The position numbers and the translations under genes are program-made. A stretch of DNA of 7,611 nt from Syntrophaceae bacterium UBA7544 (lineage in GTDB: Bacteria; Desulfobacterota; Syntrophia; Syntrophales; Smithellaceae): positions 1 to 7,611 of the forward strand of contig DLME01000256.1 in NCBI GenBank assembly GCA_002479215.1, given 5' to 3'. Numbering within the stretch: position 1 is the stretch's first letter; every line of letters begins with the position of its first letter. The notes below the pieces were generated by a model that saw only the letters and a list, made by a program, of their open reading frames with translations, was not told the DNA's origin and searched no databases. Positions 5,860-7,611 of the stretch are shown here, piece by piece.

Positions 5860-7332
5860 ATGAAGGGATGGGTTTACGTAATCAGCAATAAAGCCATGCC
5901 CGGTTTAGTCAAAGTTGGTCATTCAACCAAAGACCCGGAGTTTCGAGCTAAAAAACTCCACCACACGGGTTCTCCTTATCCTTTTCTCATCGAGTATGAG
6001 ATGTTGATAGAAGATCCTTATCAAATCGAGCAAAAAACACACCAGATGCTTTCTTCAAAACGTGAGGCAAAGGAGTGGTTTAGATGTACAGCCGAAGAGG
6101 CAGTAGTTGCAATCAAACAAGTTGCGGGATCACGTGCTATCATCGAAAACTACCCACGTGCCGAGAGAGATAAGGCCGAAGCCTTACACCAGCAAAAGAT
6201 CAAGGAGCAAGAAGCCAGACTCGCACGTGAAAAGGCAGAGAAGGATACCGAAGATCAATTACGTAATGAAGAATCAGCAATTCGTGAAAAATTTCAGCGT
6301 CAAATTGAAGCAAGATTCCGACCCCGCCCATTCTGGAATTACTGGTTAGGTTGCGGGGTTCTTATTTTAATTTTGTTAGCAATCTTTTTTCCTAAATCTT
6401 CTAATGAGCCCACAATAATTTTTTTTTCGATAATAGGCGGTGGAATTACCGGGTATTATTTGCGGGACTATTTTGAAAAGAAGCGACAGCAATCAACCGC
6501 ATATCGTGCACTTGAAAAACAACGGGATGAAGAGTTGGCAGCTGTACGTTGGAGAGTCGTATCAAACTCCATAGACAAAAAAACAACGGAAAAAACGCAA
6601 GATTCTTCAAACACAGCCCCAACATACGTAAATATCCAGCAGAAGGACGCGGGCGTCAATAAAATAGTAGAAATGCACAATGCTGCTAACTGGAATAAAA
6701 AAGGCATTGAGGCTAGAACTTCAGGTAATTACACCTTTGCCGTTGACGCATTCAGTAAAACTATCGAACTGAACCCACAAGAGGCGTCTGCCTACTACAA
6801 CCGGGGGAATGCTTACTATTACCTTGGCCAGTATCAGCGCGCCATCGAGGACTATAACGAGGCAATCCGCCTGAAGCCAAATTATGCCAATGCCTACATC
6901 AACCGGGGGAATGTTTACGATAAACTCGGCCAGTATCAGCGCGCCATCGAGGACTATAACGAAGCCATCCGCCTAAAACCGGATGATGCCGATGCCTACA
7001 ATAACCGGGGGATTTCTTACAAAAACCTTGGCCAACATCAACGTGCCATCGAGGACTTCAATCAAGCCATCCGCCTGAAGCCTGATTATGCCAATGCCTA
7101 CAACATCCGGGGGGCTGTTTATAATAGCTTTGGCCAATATCAGCGTGCCATCGAGGACTATAATGAAGCCATACGCCTCAAACCGGATGATGCCGATGCC
7201 TACTTCAGCCGGGGGTTTGTTTACGCGAGACTCGGTAACGACAATCAGTTTACTAATGATCTGAAAATAGCGGCAAGATTAGGCGATCAAACGGCTCAGA
7301 ACCTTTTAAGAAAAAAGAGGATTGATTGGTAG
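5860..7332 (+). CDS. GIY-YIG (T5orf172/MUG113-like) domain, membrane hairpin and TPR fusion protein
   Basis: A 490-residue multidomain protein. Residues 1-88 match the GIY-YIG nuclease superfamily in its T5orf172/MUG113 form: WVYVISN at 4-10 (GIY strand), LVKVG at 16-20 (YIG strand), Arg29 in place of the catalytic arginine, Glu57 in the IEQKTHQML helix, and KEWFRCT at 71-77. Residues 95-152 are a charged coiled coil. Two membrane helices lie at about 161-177 and 185-201, so both ends probably face the cytoplasm. A second charged helix is at 203-232, then a linker. TPR units of 34 residues run from about 276 to 445, with a decayed sixth unit to 479. The start has AGGA (5847-5850) nine bases upstream. 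Key positions appear present, but nuclease activity is unproven; tyrosine is lost in the second motif (KVG). I infer that TPRs sense or recruit a partner and the GIY-YIG domain acts on DNA near the membrane. The gene is divergent from xre. Confidence 0.85.
   Translation: MKGWVYVISNKAMPGLVKVGHSTKDPEFRAKKLHHTGSPYPFLIEYEMLIEDPYQIEQKTHQMLSSKREAKEWFRCTAEEAVVAIKQVAGSRAIIENYPRAERDKAEALHQQKIKEQEARLAREKAEKDTEDQLRNEESAIREKFQRQIEARFRPRPFWNYWLGCGVLILILLAIFFPKSSNEPTIIFFSIIGGGITGYYLRDYFEKKRQQSTAYRALEKQRDEELAAVRWRVVSNSIDKKTTEKTQDSSNTAPTYVNIQQKDAGVNKIVEMHNAANWNKKGIEARTSGNYTFAVDAFSKTIELNPQEASAYYNRGNAYYYLGQYQRAIEDYNEAIRLKPNYANAYINRGNVYDKLGQYQRAIEDYNEAIRLKPDDADAYNNRGISYKNLGQHQRAIEDFNQAIRLKPDYANAYNIRGAVYNSFGQYQRAIEDYNEAIRLKPDDADAYFSRGFVYARLGNDNQFTNDLKIAARLGDQTAQNLLRKKRIDW
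6787..7194 (+). repeat. four tandem 102-base TPR-coding repeats
   Basis: Four units of exactly 102 bases encode TPRs 2-5 (residues 310-445). They are close to identical in DNA as well as protein. For example, the 35 bases starting at 6826 recur exactly 102 bases later at 6928. This points to recent duplication or gene conversion and to possible changes in copy number. TPR1 (from about 6685) and the sixth unit are clearly more diverged. Confidence 0.85.
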
Positions 7333-7470
7333 ATTGTTTGCCATCTATTGGTTAGGCACGGCACCTGCCATAAAATGAAGTCCCGTCTGAATTGTTAGTA
7401 GAAAACAAACGTGGCTTTATTTCGGAGATAACAACGTCATTTACTCATAGCCTTAAGGAGGGGAAAGGGT
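7333..7470. other. short spacer before the last gene
   Basis: This 138-base spacer has no clear terminator; GGCA/TGCC around 7355-7370 could form only a 4-base stem. A weak promoter-like pair, TTGTTA (7392-7397) and TTTATT (7416-7421) spaced by 18, could serve the gene at 7471, but the match is poor. Confidence 0.3.
7455..7470 (+). promoter_or_regulatory. strong ribosome-binding site
   Basis: AAGGAGGGG at 7455-7463 lies 7 bases before ATG 7471. It is the best plus-strand Shine-Dalgarno in the window and supports the truncated ORF that follows as a real gene. Confidence 0.7.
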
Positions 7471-7611
7471 ATGAAATGGTGGAAACGATGCAGAATTATT
7501 ATCGGTTCGATAATTAGCGGTATTGATATTAAGACAACATTAGATGCCTTAGAGAAATTAAGAAATGGGGCATGGGAAAACTTTAATAATCGAAGAATTT
7601 ACGGATGGAAA
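7471..7611 (+). CDS. N-terminal part of an unrecognised protein (cut by window edge)
   Basis: ATG at 7471 follows a strong ribosome-binding site, and the frame stays open for all 47 remaining codons. The product starts MKWWKRCRIIIGSIISGIDI and continues with a helix-like stretch (TLDALEKLRNGAWENF) and basic, aromatic residues (NNRRIYGWK). The start has a basic cluster and a short hydrophobic run at about 9-15, too short to call a membrane segment. I recognise no family. It reads in the same direction as the GIY-YIG/TPR gene and starts 138 bases after it, so co-transcription is possible. Confidence 0.6.
   Translation, partial: MKWWKRCRIIIGSIISGIDIKTTLDALEKLRNGAWENFNNRRIYGWK

Noticed and set aside
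6107..6349. 80-codon plus-strand frame inside the GIY-YIG/TPR gene
   Set aside because: It is an alternative frame of the coiled-coil coding region. Its Lys/Arg/Ser-rich content reflects a frame shift of that repetitive sequence.
1..7611. CRISPR array, tRNA or rRNA
   Set aside because: No regularly spaced short repeats outside the TPR-coding array, no cloverleaf-like sequence and no rRNA motifs were found on either strand by reading.

Overview
The window looks like chromosomal DNA from a Gram-negative bacterium. The evidence is an OprB-type outer-membrane carbohydrate porin with a signal peptide and a C-terminal Phe, and Shine-Dalgarno-led genes. I cannot name the genus. A proteobacterium or a relative of Desulfobacterota or Nitrospirota would fit, but this is inference. 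No rRNA, tRNA, CRISPR array, transposase or integrase was seen.

Layout: (1) 74-1423, the porin, possibly following the tail of another gene at the left edge. (2) 1424-2375, about 950 bases of mostly AT-rich DNA with no convincing gene, holding two copies of a 39-40 base imperfect direct repeat and, at its right end, a strong GC hairpin. (3) 2376-4973, a large P-loop NTPase resembling STAND regulators or defence proteins, with helical repeats and a beta-rich C-terminal domain reminiscent of the PsbP/Mog1/DcrB fold. (4) 4974-5217, a short spacer with a GC-rich foldable block and an inverted repeat. (5) 5445-5218 on the minus strand, a small XRE/C-protein-like repressor that starts with TTG. (6) 5446-5859, a divergent control region with a good sigma70 promoter, a pseudo-palindrome over its -35 box, two tiny overlapping ORFs and two hairpins. 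(7) 5860-7332, a membrane protein that joins an N-terminal GIY-YIG (T5orf172/MUG113-like) domain to a coiled coil, a two-helix membrane hairpin and TPR repeats. (8) 7471-7611, the start of an unrecognised gene with a strong ribosome-binding site, cut by the window edge.

The porin looks like ordinary core or metabolic content. The stretch from about 2290 to 7332 looks accessory. It combines a STAND-like ATPase, an XRE repressor with a plausible operator on a divergent promoter, and a membrane-anchored GIY-YIG/TPR protein, separated by AT-rich spacers. The best-supported working idea is that the XRE protein represses both itself and the rightward GIY-YIG/TPR transcript. Whether the STAND-like gene belongs to the same system is open, because it runs convergently to xre and has its own spacer. 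A defence or stress-response role is inferred from the domain types only.
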